A stretch of DNA of 64,000 nt from Mucilaginibacter sp. KACC 22063 (GCF_028736115.1 NZ_CP117877.1:310001-374000); one strand, 5' to 3'; positions 26,722 to 36,061 are shown, counted from the first letter of the stretch. Notes: generated from the sequence alone by a model not told the origin. Program-made: numbers and translations.

Positions 26722-27483
26722 ATGATGATGGAACATTTGGCGGCTAACTGTTTAAACTGCGGAAACCTGGTGACAGAAAAATACTGCGGCAATTGCGGGC
26801 AGGTTTCCAGTACACACCGTTACTCATTAAAGCATGTGGTTGCGCACGATTTTATACATGGTGTGTGGCATGTTGATAAGGGTGTTTTGTTTACGATTAA
26901 ACAGTTATTTACTAATCCAGGGAACAGTACAAGGGCATACATACTGGGTAAAAGGGTTAATTACTTTAACTTCATAACTCTTATGCTGCTCATTTTGGGA
27001 GTATCAAGTGTGGTTGCGCATTACACTCATATTAGGATGATTGACCTAGTACCGGAGGCCAGTAAACATGCCATAAACGCGTTCGAAGAATTTTCTGTAA
27101 AATATCCTAAGGTAATATTGTTAATCACCATACCTATCACTTCTTTTTTTAGTTTGGTATGGTTTAGAAAAGCAAAGTTCAATTATGCAGAGCATTTGGT
27201 GCTAAACTCCTACAAAACTTCAGCAGAGTTAATTGTAGCCTTGCTGTTTACAGTGATCACCATCTTTTATACCAATATACAGGTACTTATAGGCATTTAT
27301 TACATAGGCATTGCCGGCTTCACTTTCTTCTACGGGATATGGTTCTACTACCAGTTTTTCTCTAAATCAGGATATTCTAAAAAGGCCTTGCTGATCAGGT
27401 CCATCATGGTGTCGGTCTCTTTTCCATTACTTTCATTTCTGATCGGAATAGTTATCGGGATGATGAAGTTTACAGGGCATTAA
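26722..27483 (+). CDS. DUF3667 membrane protein with zinc ribbon
   Basis: A 253-residue protein. The N-terminus has a CxxC-x8-CxxC zinc ribbon (Cys10, Cys13, Cys22, Cys25: NCLNCG, then YCGNCGQ), then a conserved HDFIHGVWHVDKG segment and PGNSTRAYILGKRVNYF, the signature of DUF3667. Five hydrophobic segments follow (from NFITLMLLILGVSSVV on). The function of the family is not known. Three consecutive ATG codons (26722, 26725, 26728) can start it. It is divergent from the PAS-LuxR gene with 146 bases between. Confidence 0.85.
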   Translation: MMMEHLAANCLNCGNLVTEKYCGNCGQVSSTHRYSLKHVVAHDFIHGVWHVDKGVLFTIKQLFTNPGNSTRAYILGKRVNYFNFITLMLLILGVSSVVAHYTHIRMIDLVPEASKHAINAFEEFSVKYPKVILLITIPITSFFSLVWFRKAKFNYAEHLVLNSYKTSAELIVALLFTVITIFYTNIQVLIGIYYIGIAGFTFFYGIWFYYQFFSKSGYSKKALLIRSIMVSVSFPLLSFLIGIVIGMMKFTGH

Positions 27484-27589
27484 GATACGAATTTCCATAC
27501 TCAGGAAGCATTTAATAACACTGTTGTTCGTAAAGTCATCAACAAATTTTAATCAAATAAAACAAATTAAATCAACCGTTGTCATAAAA

Positions 27590-27602
27590 TGACTAACGGT
27601 CA
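27590..27602. promoter_or_regulatory. Operator 1 of the TetR/NmrA operon
   Basis: TGACTAACGGTCA: a TGAC/GTCA dyad with a 5-base centre, ending 4 bases before the ATG at 27607. It recurs as TGACTGATGGTCA ahead of the next gene (11 of 13 bases identical). An extra GTCAT half-site at 27581-27585 makes a second overlapping dyad. Two copies, each before one gene of the pair, make this the likely binding site of the encoded TetR protein. Confidence 0.65.
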
Positions 27603-27606
27603 CTTT

Positions 27607-28224
27607 ATGCGTGTTAAAAATAAACATCTTCCCAAGCCAGACAGGGAACAACAAATTATCAATGCAGCAGATTATGTATTGACCAATGTTGGCGCACGGG
27701 ATTTTACAATTGATAAAGTAGTGGCTCATTTGGGTGTAGCCAAGGGAACTATCTACAAATATTATAACAGTAAGGATGACTTGCTTGCAGAGGTGAGCGT
27801 TAAAGCACTGAATATATTACTTGACTATTTTAAAGCAGCTGTGGAGGAAGAAAACGATATGTTGGAAGCTTTAAAAGCACTAATACTGGCACTCTATAAA
27901 TTCTACCTGAAGTATCCGAAACAGTTTGAGCTTTTTATTTATATGGAAAGGCCAGATTTTAGTAGTAATGTGCAAAACTATGTGAATATCAGCTTGCAAC
28001 TGAAAAATCATTTTACCAGTTACCTGGTAAAATGCCAGTCGGCGGGCTTGATTAAAAAAGACTTAGACCCTTCATACTGTACTTATATGATTTGGGGAAG
28101 CAGTATGGGTTTGCTGAATTTTATAGAAGCTAAGAAAGTCTTTATTGAAGAGATTGTGAAACTACGCAGAGAAGATCTGCTTATAATGTACTCAGAAATT
28201 ATAGTAAGCGGACTTAAAGCATAA
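27607..28224 (+). CDS. TetR/AcrR-family transcriptional regulator
   Basis: A 205-residue TetR-type repressor. The N-terminal HTH is clear: REQQIINAADYVLTNVGARD, then IDKVVAHLGVAKGTIYKYYN as the recognition helix. The C-terminal helical domain (YLKYPKQFELFIYMERPDF and on) binds an unknown ligand. The frame opens at ATG 27589, but that ATG is part of the operator TGACTAACGGTCA; the ATG at 27607 (MRVKNKHLPKPDREQQ) keeps the whole domain and leaves the operator outside, so I use it. The NmrA-like gene follows 111 bases on, with a second operator between, which points to control of itself and its neighbour. Confidence 0.9.
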   Translation: MRVKNKHLPKPDREQQIINAADYVLTNVGARDFTIDKVVAHLGVAKGTIYKYYNSKDDLLAEVSVKALNILLDYFKAAVEEENDMLEALKALILALYKFYLKYPKQFELFIYMERPDFSSNVQNYVNISLQLKNHFTSYLVKCQSAGLIKKDLDPSYCTYMIWGSSMGLLNFIEAKKVFIEEIVKLRREDLLIMYSEIIVSGLKA

Positions 28225-28242
28225 ATTTTTTTAACCCAAAAG

Positions 28243-28255
28243 TGACTGATGGTCA
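28243..28255. promoter_or_regulatory. Operator 2 of the TetR/NmrA operon
   Basis: TGACTGATGGTCA, the second copy of the TGACT-N3-GGTCA dyad, lies 19 bases after the TetR stop and 81 bases before the NmrA-like gene. It suggests that this gene has a promoter of its own under the same repressor. Confidence 0.65.
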
Positions 28256-28335
28256 TTTTTTGATCATGGTAAAGCATGACCTCCTGTGATATCTAAGCAT
28301 TCAATTAAAAAAACAGAAAATAAAACGACGAAATT

Positions 28336-29202
28336 ATGATTTTAGTAACCGGAGCTACAAGTGTTATTGGGCAAAAGCTATGTCAATTACTGGCTGAAAA
28401 TAACAAAGCATTTCGTGCGATGTGCCGCAAAGAAGAGCAATTAGAAAAATTCCGCAAGCAGGGCATCGACGCTGTTTTGGGTGATTTTGAGAATCCCGAA
28501 AGCTTGAGAACGGCCATGAAAGGCTGTAGTAGTTTATTTTTGGTGAGCGCGCCTAATGAGAATCAGCTTGAATGTGAAACGAAGGCTATTGACGTGGCAA
28601 AAGAAGAACAGATTGCTTACATTGTGAGAGTTTCTGCCTCTGACGCAAATTTGAGGACATTAGTGCCCTGGGCAAAAGCTCACGCTTATATAGACCATCA
28701 CCTTCGTGCATCTGGTATAGCGTGGACGATACTCAAGCCAACTGCGTTTATGCAAAACTTTTTAACCATGACCAAGCCAATCTCCAAAGGCTTTTTGCCG
28801 CAGGTTGGTGGTAAAGGGCTTGTGGGCTACATTGATGCGCAGGATATAGGTATTGTTGCTTATCATGTTTTAACACAAGACCATCACAAAAGGGCTACTT
28901 ATTATCTTAACGGTCCTGAAGCTTTAGATATGAAAGAGATCGCTTTAAAAATATCAGAAGCTATAAGTAAAAAAGTACGGTATATACATCTGCCTTCATT
29001 AGCATTTCGCATTTTATTGAGGACATTCGGAGCATCCCGATGGTTAGCTAACGGACTTGTTGTACAATATGCAGAAGTGGTTGCAAAAAACCATGATCAT
29101 GATCTTAGTGAAGAAGTTTATAGACTAACTAATTGTCAGCCGCGTTCATTTAGTGATTTTGCAAATGAGCACAAGGATGCTTTCTTAAATTTAAAATCCT
29201 GA
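28336..29202 (+). CDS. NmrA-like NAD(P)-binding oxidoreductase
   Basis: A 288-residue Rossmann protein of the atypical SDR/NmrA group, like QorB-type quinone oxidoreductases and redox sensors. MILVTGATSVIGQKLCQLL is the dinucleotide-binding loop, AMCRKEEQ holds the NADP-selecting basic residues, and VLGDFENPESL, KPTAFMQNF and YIDAQDIGIVAYHVL are conserved family segments. No SDR catalytic Tyr-Lys pair is evident. Together with a TetR-type repressor and its paired operators this looks like a small response unit to a quinone or other electrophile; this is an inference. Confidence 0.88.
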   Translation: MILVTGATSVIGQKLCQLLAENNKAFRAMCRKEEQLEKFRKQGIDAVLGDFENPESLRTAMKGCSSLFLVSAPNENQLECETKAIDVAKEEQIAYIVRVSASDANLRTLVPWAKAHAYIDHHLRASGIAWTILKPTAFMQNFLTMTKPISKGFLPQVGGKGLVGYIDAQDIGIVAYHVLTQDHHKRATYYLNGPEALDMKEIALKISEAISKKVRYIHLPSLAFRILLRTFGASRWLANGLVVQYAEVVAKNHDHDLSEEVYRLTNCQPRSFSDFANEHKDAFLNLKS

Positions 29203-29658
29203 TGTAATGATAAACCATTAATTAACGGTCGATTTTAAAGCGTGCTGTATGTCGTAGGGTTAGGTCACTGTAAAGTTTATTGATCCAGGGAAATCAAGAG
29301 GTTGCTGTGGGTCAATAAGCTTTATGTATAAGACGTTACGCCATTAACCATATTCATATAAGGTCCGGCTTCTGCTGTTTTTAAGCCAGCTATAGCGGCT
29401 CCGTTAAGAAATACTTAACTAAGTATATAACAGCGCTAACGTGTTGAAAGTGTTACTCTTAGGCTTTGATTGATAATATTTCAAAGAAATTAAAAGTTTG
29501 TTGCCTATGTTTTTTAAAATACAGTTAAACGTTATCAATTTATTAAGGGAGATGGGGTGGTTAATATAATGATCATCTATTCACAACCTAACAATAACCT
29601 GCAACGAAAAACCACTTAACATAGTACTTGCAATTTTGGCGCAACCAAATTGTTACAC
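29203..29658. other. 456-base intergenic region upstream of the TonB-dependent receptor
   Basis: No gene or RNA was recognised. It holds one perfect palindrome, ATACTTA-AC-TAAGTAT (29411-29426), and an imperfect -7 element CAATTTTG at 29631-29638, 20 bases before the receptor start. The long leader probably carries regulatory sites of the receptor operon. Confidence 0.45.
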
Positions 29659-32600
29659 ATGTTAAGTACTAAAACTTTCTTTTCCAGAATATGCCTTATG
29701 TGCCTGTTCTGCTTTGTGTTTGTCACGGCGGGTTTTGCCCAAACTAACCTGGCCACAATATCTGGTAAGGTAACAGGCCCTGATGGGGCAGTTTTACCTA
29801 ATGCCACCATTACAGTAAAAAACGAGTCGACAGGTTTTACAATTAAAACTGCATCAAACTCCAAAGGTGCATTTTTATTAAAAGAGATTCCACTTGGTTC
29901 TCCGTATAGCATTACGGTAGCAACCGTAGGAATGGCTACTCAGAAACAAACCGGTTTTGCGTTAAACCAAGGCGATTTGCTTCAGGTCTCTTTCAACATG
30001 AAAGAAAAAGTTCAGGAATTAAACGTTGTAGAGGTAACTGCTGCTACTACACGTAACCGTGTGGAAAATATCGGATCTTCAACCGCTGTAACGGCAAGGG
30101 ATATTGCCAAATTACCTGTTAATGGTCGTAATTTTACCACACTTGCAGATTTATCTCCGCTTAGCTCGGGAGGCAGCCTTAATGGTCAGCTTGCTTCTGC
30201 AACCAATTATACAATTGATGGTATGTCGGCCCGCAGTACGATAGCAGGTGGTCTGCCAACCGGTGCTTATTCTATATCGCTTGAAGCCGTGCGTGAGTTT
30301 CAGGTAGTTACCAACCAATATGATGTAACCTTAGGTAATGCAGGTGGCGGTACCATCAGTACAGTAACCAAATCGGGTACTAACGTATTATCAGGAAGCG
30401 CATTTGCCTATGCACGTACCAACTGGCTTTCGAGCCCGTATGGTTTAAACGGATTAAAGCGTAACCAGTCATTCTCTACCTATCAGTACGGTTTCTCTTT
30501 AGGAGGCCCTATTGTTAAAGATAAGGCACAGTTTTTTGTCGCCTGGGATCATCAGGCCGATTCAAGGCCCTTGTATATTGCTAATATTCAATCTGCAGAT
30601 GACGAGAAGCGTAACAACGTAACACAGTCAACCCTTGATAATTTCTTAACCATAGCCAGGGCTAAATACGGGGTAGCTAATACGCCGCAGTTTGGCCAGT
30701 TTGATAAATTTAAGAATACCCATGCAGCGTTTGCCCGTATCGACTGGCAAATCAATTCAAAAAACCTGTTCACGATCAGGGATAATTTTATCTATGATCT
30801 GGACAACCAATCAGACGGTGACAATACCGCCATTAACCTTTACGAGGTATACAGTACCCGTAAAAGTATGAACAACAGCGTAATGGCATCTTTAAGAAGT
30901 ACTTTAAGCCCTACGCTAACCAACGAATTAAAAGTACAGCACTACTGGGAGTACAACAAGCTATTTGCCAACAGCCAATTACCTGCTGATAATATTCCCC
31001 GTGCTATTGTACAAAATATTAGCTCAGTTGCGGCAGACGGCTCTACTTATACTACAGCCATACAACTTGGCGGGCAGCGTTATGGTAACGACTACTTTAA
31101 CAACAACGTTGCACAGTTAGTTGACAATGTTTACTGGACTGTTGGTAAATACAACTTCACTTTAGGTGGCGGCTTATCATTCACTAATCAAAATTCAATT
31201 TATGGTAGTGAAACTAACGGCCGTTTTTATTTTACAGGTTTAACCAATTTTAATAACCTTACCCCATACCGTTTTGCGCGAGATATTTACACTTCTTCAG
31301 ACAGAAATATAAAGTTCAATATCCTTACGCCTAACATTTATGCGCAGGTACAATCAACCGTTGCGCCCGGGCTTGATGTTACTGCAGGTATACGTGTTGA
31401 TTACACCGATTACCTTGATCGTGCAAACTTTAACCCTGTTGTGTACCGTACGCTTGGGCTGAATACCTCTAACAAACTGGCTACTTTACAGGTACAGCCA
31501 CGTGTGCAGGCTACCTGGGATGTAGACCAAAACGGTAAAGACATTATAAGGCTTGGCGGCGGCATACTTGGTTCGGCATTGAACCCGTATTCGATGATCA
31601 ACAATATGCTTTTTGATGGCTCGCATATTTTAAGCGTTGATTTAACAGGAGCGCAGGTGCCTACGCCAAATTTCCCTGCTTATCGCAAAGATCCTAATAC
31701 CGCACCGGGTATAGACTTGTTAAATAACCCATCGATACCTAAACTGGCTACCATTAATATGAACGGAAAGGATGCAAAAGTGCCCACCGTATATAAAGCC
31801 AATTTATCTTACTCTCACTTTTTTGCGCAAAACTTCCGTGTTACCGTTGCCGGTTACCTTAGCTTAGGCCGTAACAACTACACCTATGTAGACAAAAACA
31901 TGGTAGACCAGCCTTACTTCCGTATTGCAGCTGAAGATAACCGCGGCGTTTATGTACCGGCAAGCACCATCAATGCATCTAATGGTTCTGCCGACTGGAC
32001 CCAAGGCCGTAAAACTACCGAAGTTGGCCGTGTGTTAGAATTAGAAAGCTTAGGCAAGGTTAATCAGATGGCTTTTGTTGTTGATGCGGATTACCGTTAT
32101 TATAAACAAGGCGAAGTGTCTTTCTCTTATACCTGGAACCAAACTAAAGATAATACCTCTTACAACGGTAACGTTGCAAATACTGCAACGCTGGTACAAT
32201 ATGTAAAAGATGATCCGCGTAACCTGAGTGCGGTAAGCTATTCTGATAATCAATTCAGAAACAAGATTGTGCTTTATGGTAGTTCGCCAACATTTCATGG
32301 TTTCAGTGCAGGTTTGCGTTTTTCGGGCATAGGTGGTACCAGATATTCATTAACAGTTAATGGTAACGTGAACGGCGACTTTGTGGCAAGTAATGACCTG
32401 GCCTATATCTATGACCCTAATGCTGCATCTACACCGCAATATTTAAAAGACGGTATTAATGCCATCCTGAACAATCCCAAGGTTGAAAAAAGCATGAAGA
32501 AGTACATAATGAACAGCTATGGTAAAATTGCTGAACGTAATGGCGGTGTTAATCCATTTTATGGTGTGTTTGATCTGCGCCTGATTAAAAAGATCACCGT

Positions 32601-32829
32601 ATACAAAAAACACTATTTGGAAATTACCGGCGACTTGTTCAACGTTAGCAACCTGATCAACAAAAACTGGGGCATTAACCATAACCTGGGTACAACCTCC
32701 ATTTACACTATTAAGAGTTTTGATGCTGCCAATAAGCAATACGTGTATGCGGTTAATACCAACGCAGGCGTATCAAGTTTAGGAGGTAACCCATACCAGT
32801 TCCAGATAGGTGCTAGATATGGTTTTTAA
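29659..32829 (+). CDS. Oar-like TonB-dependent receptor with carboxypeptidase-regulatory domain
   Basis: A 1056-residue outer-membrane receptor. ATG 29659 starts a signal peptide that ends near TAGFAQ; a TTG nine bases upstream is less likely. Then come a CarboxypepD_reg/Ig-like domain (TNLATISGKVTGPDGAVLPN), a plug domain (KLPVNGRNFTTLADLSPLSS, NYTIDGMSARS) and a long beta-barrel ending in aromatic GARYGF. The NGRNF plug and lack of a SusD partner place it with the Oar-type receptors, not with SusC. Such receptors import or bind unknown large ligands. The next gene, 13 bases downstream, is a nucleotide pyrophosphatase-like enzyme, so a phosphodiester- or nucleotide-containing ligand is possible. 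Confidence 0.92.
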   Translation: MLSTKTFFSRICLMCLFCFVFVTAGFAQTNLATISGKVTGPDGAVLPNATITVKNESTGFTIKTASNSKGAFLLKEIPLGSPYSITVATVGMATQKQTGFALNQGDLLQVSFNMKEKVQELNVVEVTAATTRNRVENIGSSTAVTARDIAKLPVNGRNFTTLADLSPLSSGGSLNGQLASATNYTIDGMSARSTIAGGLPTGAYSISLEAVREFQVVTNQYDVTLGNAGGGTISTVTKSGTNVLSGSAFAYARTNWLSSPYGLNGLKRNQSFSTYQYGFSLGGPIVKDKAQFFVAWDHQADSRPLYIANIQSADDEKRNNVTQSTLDNFLTIARAKYGVANTPQFGQFDKFKNTHAAFARIDWQINSKNLFTIRDNFIYDLDNQSDGDNTAINLYEVYSTRKSMNNSVMASLRSTLSPTLTNELKVQHYWEYNKLFANSQLPADNIPRAIVQNISSVAADGSTYTTAIQLGGQRYGNDYFNNNVAQLVDNVYWTVGKYNFTLGGGLSFTNQNSIYGSETNGRFYFTGLTNFNNLTPYRFARDIYTSSDRNIKFNILTPNIYAQVQSTVAPGLDVTAGIRVDYTDYLDRANFNPVVYRTLGLNTSNKLATLQVQPRVQATWDVDQNGKDIIRLGGGILGSALNPYSMINNMLFDGSHILSVDLTGAQVPTPNFPAYRKDPNTAPGIDLLNNPSIPKLATINMNGKDAKVPTVYKANLSYSHFFAQNFRVTVAGYLSLGRNNYTYVDKNMVDQPYFRIAAEDNRGVYVPASTINASNGSADWTQGRKTTEVGRVLELESLGKVNQMAFVVDADYRYYKQGEVSFSYTWNQTKDNTSYNGNVANTATLVQYVKDDPRNLSAVSYSDNQFRNKIVLYGSSPTFHGFSAGLRFSGIGGTRYSLTVNGNVNGDFVASNDLAYIYDPNAASTPQYLKDGINAILNNPKVEKSMKKYIMNSYGKIAERNGGVNPFYGVFDLRLIKKITVYKKHYLEITGDLFNVSNLINKNWGINHNLGTTSIYTIKSFDAANKQYVYAVNTNAGVSSLGGNPYQFQIGARYGF

Positions 32830-32842
32830 ACAAAAGCGCTGT

Positions 32843-34201
32843 ATGAAAATACTTAGATATGCAATCGCACTATTGGCGATTTTGACAGGCGTAAGCGTTA
32901 AAGCTGGTGCGCAGTCTGCACCGGCTAAGTATGTGATCCTGGTAACGATTGACGGTTTCAGGCCCGAATTTTACCTGGATAGTACTTATGCTATGCCTAC
33001 TGTAAGAGAGCTGATGAAAAATGGTGTGGCTGCCGAAGGCTTAAATCCCGTTTTTCCTTCAGTTACTTATCCCGATCATACCACCATGGTAACCGGTGTA
33101 ACACCCGCCAAACATGGTATTTATTACAATACCCCTTTCGAGCCGGAAGGTGTAACGGGTATATGGTACTGGGATTATAAGTTAATCAAATCTCCCACCC
33201 TATGGGATGCTATGCACAAGGCCGGCAAAAAAACGGCATGTGTACGCTGGCCAGTAACGGTTAATGCCCCGATAGATTACCGCATCCCGGAATATTGGAA
33301 TTATAAGGACATGAGCGATGCCAGGGCATACACAGCTGCTAATACACAGCCCGCATCTTTATGGGCTGAAGTGCAGGAGAAGGCAACAGGACTGCTTACC
33401 GCAGATGACTTTAATGCCAATAAAAATGAATTGATACAGGATGAGAATGCCGCTCGTATTGCAGGATATATCATCAGGCAGTATAAGCCAAACTTTACGG
33501 CAATTCACCTGGCTTGTACCGATCATTACGAGCATGAATATGGCCGCGATCATTACATGGTGAAAGCATCGGTTGCCGGTGCCGACCGTGCAATTAAAAC
33601 CCTGTTGGAAAGTGTGAACAGAGCCAACATTGCAGATAGTACGTTGATCATCGTACTAGGCGATCATGGCTTTGAAAATATTTACAGAGGCTTTAATCCA
33701 AATTATCTGCTAAAACAGGCAGGCCTGATCACTGATATAAAAACAGGAAACTGGAAAGCACAGTTTCACTCATCGGGCGGGTCATCGTTTTTACAGTTAA
33801 AAGATAGTAAGGATAAGGCTACGCTTAAAAAAGTAGAAAGTATACTTGCCCAACAACCTGATTCGGTTAAGTCTTATTACCAGGTCATCAGCAAAGCAGA
33901 ATTAACAAAGGTTGGCGCCGATCCTAATGTTTCTTTAGCCATTAGCGGTATAAACGGAACAACTATTGGCAACAGGGCCGATTTGTTACTGGAAAAATTA
34001 AAAGGCATACATGGAACGCATGGTTTTTACCCGGACCATAGGCAAATACAAACAGGCTTTGTAGCATTTGGCCCCGGACTTAAAAAGGGAGTAGTGATAC
34101 CTGTAATGAATATGGTTGATATCGCTCCATTGATAAGTAAACTTGCCGGTGTCGATTTGCAGGGTACCGATGGTAAATTATATCCTCAAATGTTTAAGTA
34201 G
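32843..34201 (+). CDS. Secreted nucleotide pyrophosphatase/phosphodiesterase (NPP-type alkaline phosphatase superfamily)
   Basis: A 452-residue exported enzyme. The open frame begins earlier, inside the receptor gene, but MKILRYAIALLAILTGVSVK at ATG 32843 is the signal peptide. Asp36 in TIDGFR and Thr75 in FPSVTYPDHTTMVTG are the first metal ligand and the nucleophile of the NPP family; TDHYEHEYG, GDHGFEN and HGTHGFYPDH carry the other metal ligands. It hydrolyses phosphodiester or pyrophosphate bonds, for example in nucleotides, in the periplasm or outside. The short gap to the receptor gene implies one operon: the enzyme would process what the receptor brings in. A terminator follows. Confidence 0.92.
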   Translation: MKILRYAIALLAILTGVSVKAGAQSAPAKYVILVTIDGFRPEFYLDSTYAMPTVRELMKNGVAAEGLNPVFPSVTYPDHTTMVTGVTPAKHGIYYNTPFEPEGVTGIWYWDYKLIKSPTLWDAMHKAGKKTACVRWPVTVNAPIDYRIPEYWNYKDMSDARAYTAANTQPASLWAEVQEKATGLLTADDFNANKNELIQDENAARIAGYIIRQYKPNFTAIHLACTDHYEHEYGRDHYMVKASVAGADRAIKTLLESVNRANIADSTLIIVLGDHGFENIYRGFNPNYLLKQAGLITDIKTGNWKAQFHSSGGSSFLQLKDSKDKATLKKVESILAQQPDSVKSYYQVISKAELTKVGADPNVSLAISGINGTTIGNRADLLLEKLKGIHGTHGFYPDHRQIQTGFVAFGPGLKKGVVIPVMNMVDIAPLISKLAGVDLQGTDGKLYPQMFK

Positions 34202-34231
34202 CACGCAGAATACTGCACGTATTTATAAACT

Positions 34232-34274
34232 AAGCAGCCTCCTGAAGGTATACACTTTCAGGGGGCTTTGCTTT
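34232..34274 (+). terminator. Intrinsic terminator of the receptor/phosphodiesterase operon
   Basis: AAGCAGCCTCCTGAA (from 34232) pairs imperfectly with TTCAGGGGGCTTTGCTT (34257-34273), closed by a short loop and followed by TTTG. It lies 31 bases after the stop at 34201. Confidence 0.75.
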
Positions 34275-34394
34275 GAGATTAGCTAAGTGCTACCAATAGG
34301 TTGTGTAAGTAAGTCTTATTGGTGGGATAATGAAGCCTCAGTGAATTTAATTCGGAAGCAAGCAAAATAATTCATATCTTCAATAAAAAGTTTT

Positions 34395-34676
34395 ATGCCT
34401 GATACCGGAAGCTCTGTTACCCTCGTGAATAATGATAATTCAATAATACATGTGTATGATATGGTCTATACGTGGCCTTATTCTGGTAACTGGGATCATG
34501 ATAACCAATTCCTTGTATCATTAAATATAGGGGAATCATTTAGGCTTGATTTGATCAGAGATAAAACCTACCAAATAATGGCTTATGCTGAAAAAAATCC
34601 AAAATCTAAGAAAATTCGATTAAACATGACATCAACTTATAGTTATGGCTCGCATACAACGATTCCCATACCTTAA
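34395..34676 (+). CDS. Unrecognised 93-residue protein
   Basis: A small soluble protein without signal peptide, rich in Tyr, Asn and Ser with beta-prone segments (SVTLVNNDNSIIHVYDMVYT, GESFRLDLIRDKTYQIMAYA). It may form a beta-sandwich. It is isolated, with 193 bases before and 146 after, no clear ribosome site and no partner, and I know no family for it. Codon use looks ordinary, and the frame is the only long one there. Confidence 0.5.
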   Translation: MPDTGSSVTLVNNDNSIIHVYDMVYTWPYSGNWDHDNQFLVSLNIGESFRLDLIRDKTYQIMAYAEKNPKSKKIRLNMTSTYSYGSHTTIPIP

Positions 34677-34805
34677 AAGATAGTTTTGTAGCTTCAGGCA
34701 TTCTTTCTGCGTTTCGAGTGCGATCGTGAGATCAGCCTTTACCCAATACTTTCTATTATATAGACTACCGGTGAGTTCAAACCACAGCTTATTTATAAGC
34801 ACAGA

Positions 34806-34831
34806 CGTATTTACCCTTAAGGTTAAATACG
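34806..34831. repeat. 26-base near-perfect palindrome at the end of the MFS gene
   Basis: CGTATTTA (34806-34813) and TAAATACG (34824-34831) are exact complements around a central CTTAAG core; 12 of 13 pairs match. It covers the stop codon of the exporter gene. A second palindrome, GCTTAT-TT-ATAAGC, lies just beyond at 34786-34799. Together they may fold the 3' end of the siderophore transcript. Confidence 0.5.
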
Positions 34832-36061
34832 ATTACCTGTTGATGGCTTGCGGCTCTGAGCAATGATATAAATAACTAAAATCGCGGTTAAACCTGCTAT
34901 CCCCATTATTTTAAACGCCATTGTGATGGAGTGAAGGCTGCTGATTTGGGTGAAGATCAATAACCCGAGCGAAACAAAGCCACTGTCTGAGATAATGACG
35001 GCCATAACCTTTCCCCTGATTGCAGTAGGGGTATGCAATTGAAATCGGATACGGCTGATACTTCTGAAAAGCTGGCTGAACAGGCCTAACAGAAAGATGA
35101 TGACAAACACGGAAATGTTATTTGAAATAAAGCTCAGGATGACTAACAAACAGCAAGCGGCCAGCCCGATCCATTGCCACGCCTTTTCAAGTTTTGAAGA
35201 GCCGATTTTAGCAATCAGCATACCGCTAAGCACCGCTCCTGCACTTTCTGCTCCGCTAAGCCAGCCATACTGGCGGGTATCCCAATGCAAATGATTTTTA
35301 ATATAAAGCGGCATCATGGCAGAGAACGGAAAAAGTACCAGCATGAGTGCAATGCTGAGCAGCAAACTGAATTTTAGCAGCGGAACACGATTGATATATC
35401 TCAGCGCATTGATATAACCGGCCGGTTTAGGGTTACTTACTTCTGTATTATCTCTTGCAATACGCGGTATACCGAACAAGATGAAAAATGCAGGCAACTG
35501 CAATAGCATATCTATGAACAAAAGCCTGCGAAACCCTAAGCTTTCCATGGTGTAGCCTACAATAAGTGGGGCCACTATAGCGGCCAGGTTTAAGCTGGAA
35601 GCATACAGCCCTACTGCTTTTGCAATTTCAGATTTAGGTACAATATCTGGTAAAATCGCATTACGGATGCTGGGCTCTGCACTGTCGAATGCATTTCTCA
35701 AAAACACTACGCCAACCAGAAATAACCAGTGCAGGTGATTGATCTGCCAGATGACGGCCAGTTGCAGCCCGGTTGCCAGCAGAAGGCCGCCGTATACCAA
35801 TAGCAGCAGCAGGCGGCGGTCAAAACGGTCTGCCAGGTACCCGCCTACAAAACTCATGAAAAAGCGCGGAACAGTTCTGGCAAAGAAAATCCATCCTAAT
35901 ATTTTAGCAGAGTCTATAGTATCTACAACGTACCAGCCCAAAGCGGCCAGGGTAACGTAATCGCCCAGCGCACCTAAAAATGAGCAGGCAAGGAAGCGCC
36001 TGTAGAAGCGGACTCCCTGTGCCTTGTCAGCTTCTACAGGTTGAGTGCTATATATTAGCAT
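34823..36061 (-). CDS. MFS transporter, probable siderophore exporter
   Basis: A 412-residue protein with twelve membrane helices. It starts at ATG 36061, overlapping the end of the synthetase gene by 14 bases; longer versions of the frame have only a TTG. GGYLADRFDRRLLLLL between helices 2 and 3 is the MFS motif A. The sequence resembles the MFS_3/EntS group that exports siderophores. Overlap with an IucA/IucC gene makes export of its product the natural role, as PvsC does in the vibrioferrin operon. Confidence 0.88.
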   Translation of the reverse strand: MLIYSTQPVEADKAQGVRFYRRFLACSFLGALGDYVTLAALGWYVVDTIDSAKILGWIFFARTVPRFFMSFVGGYLADRFDRRLLLLLVYGGLLLATGLQLAVIWQINHLHWLFLVGVVFLRNAFDSAEPSIRNAILPDIVPKSEIAKAVGLYASSLNLAAIVAPLIVGYTMESLGFRRLLFIDMLLQLPAFFILFGIPRIARDNTEVSNPKPAGYINALRYINRVPLLKFSLLLSIALMLVLFPFSAMMPLYIKNHLHWDTRQYGWLSGAESAGAVLSGMLIAKIGSSKLEKAWQWIGLAACCLLVILSFISNNISVFVIIFLLGLFSQLFRSISRIRFQLHTPTAIRGKVMAVIISDSGFVSLGLLIFTQISSLHSITMAFKIMGIAGLTAILVIYIIAQSRKPSTGNRI

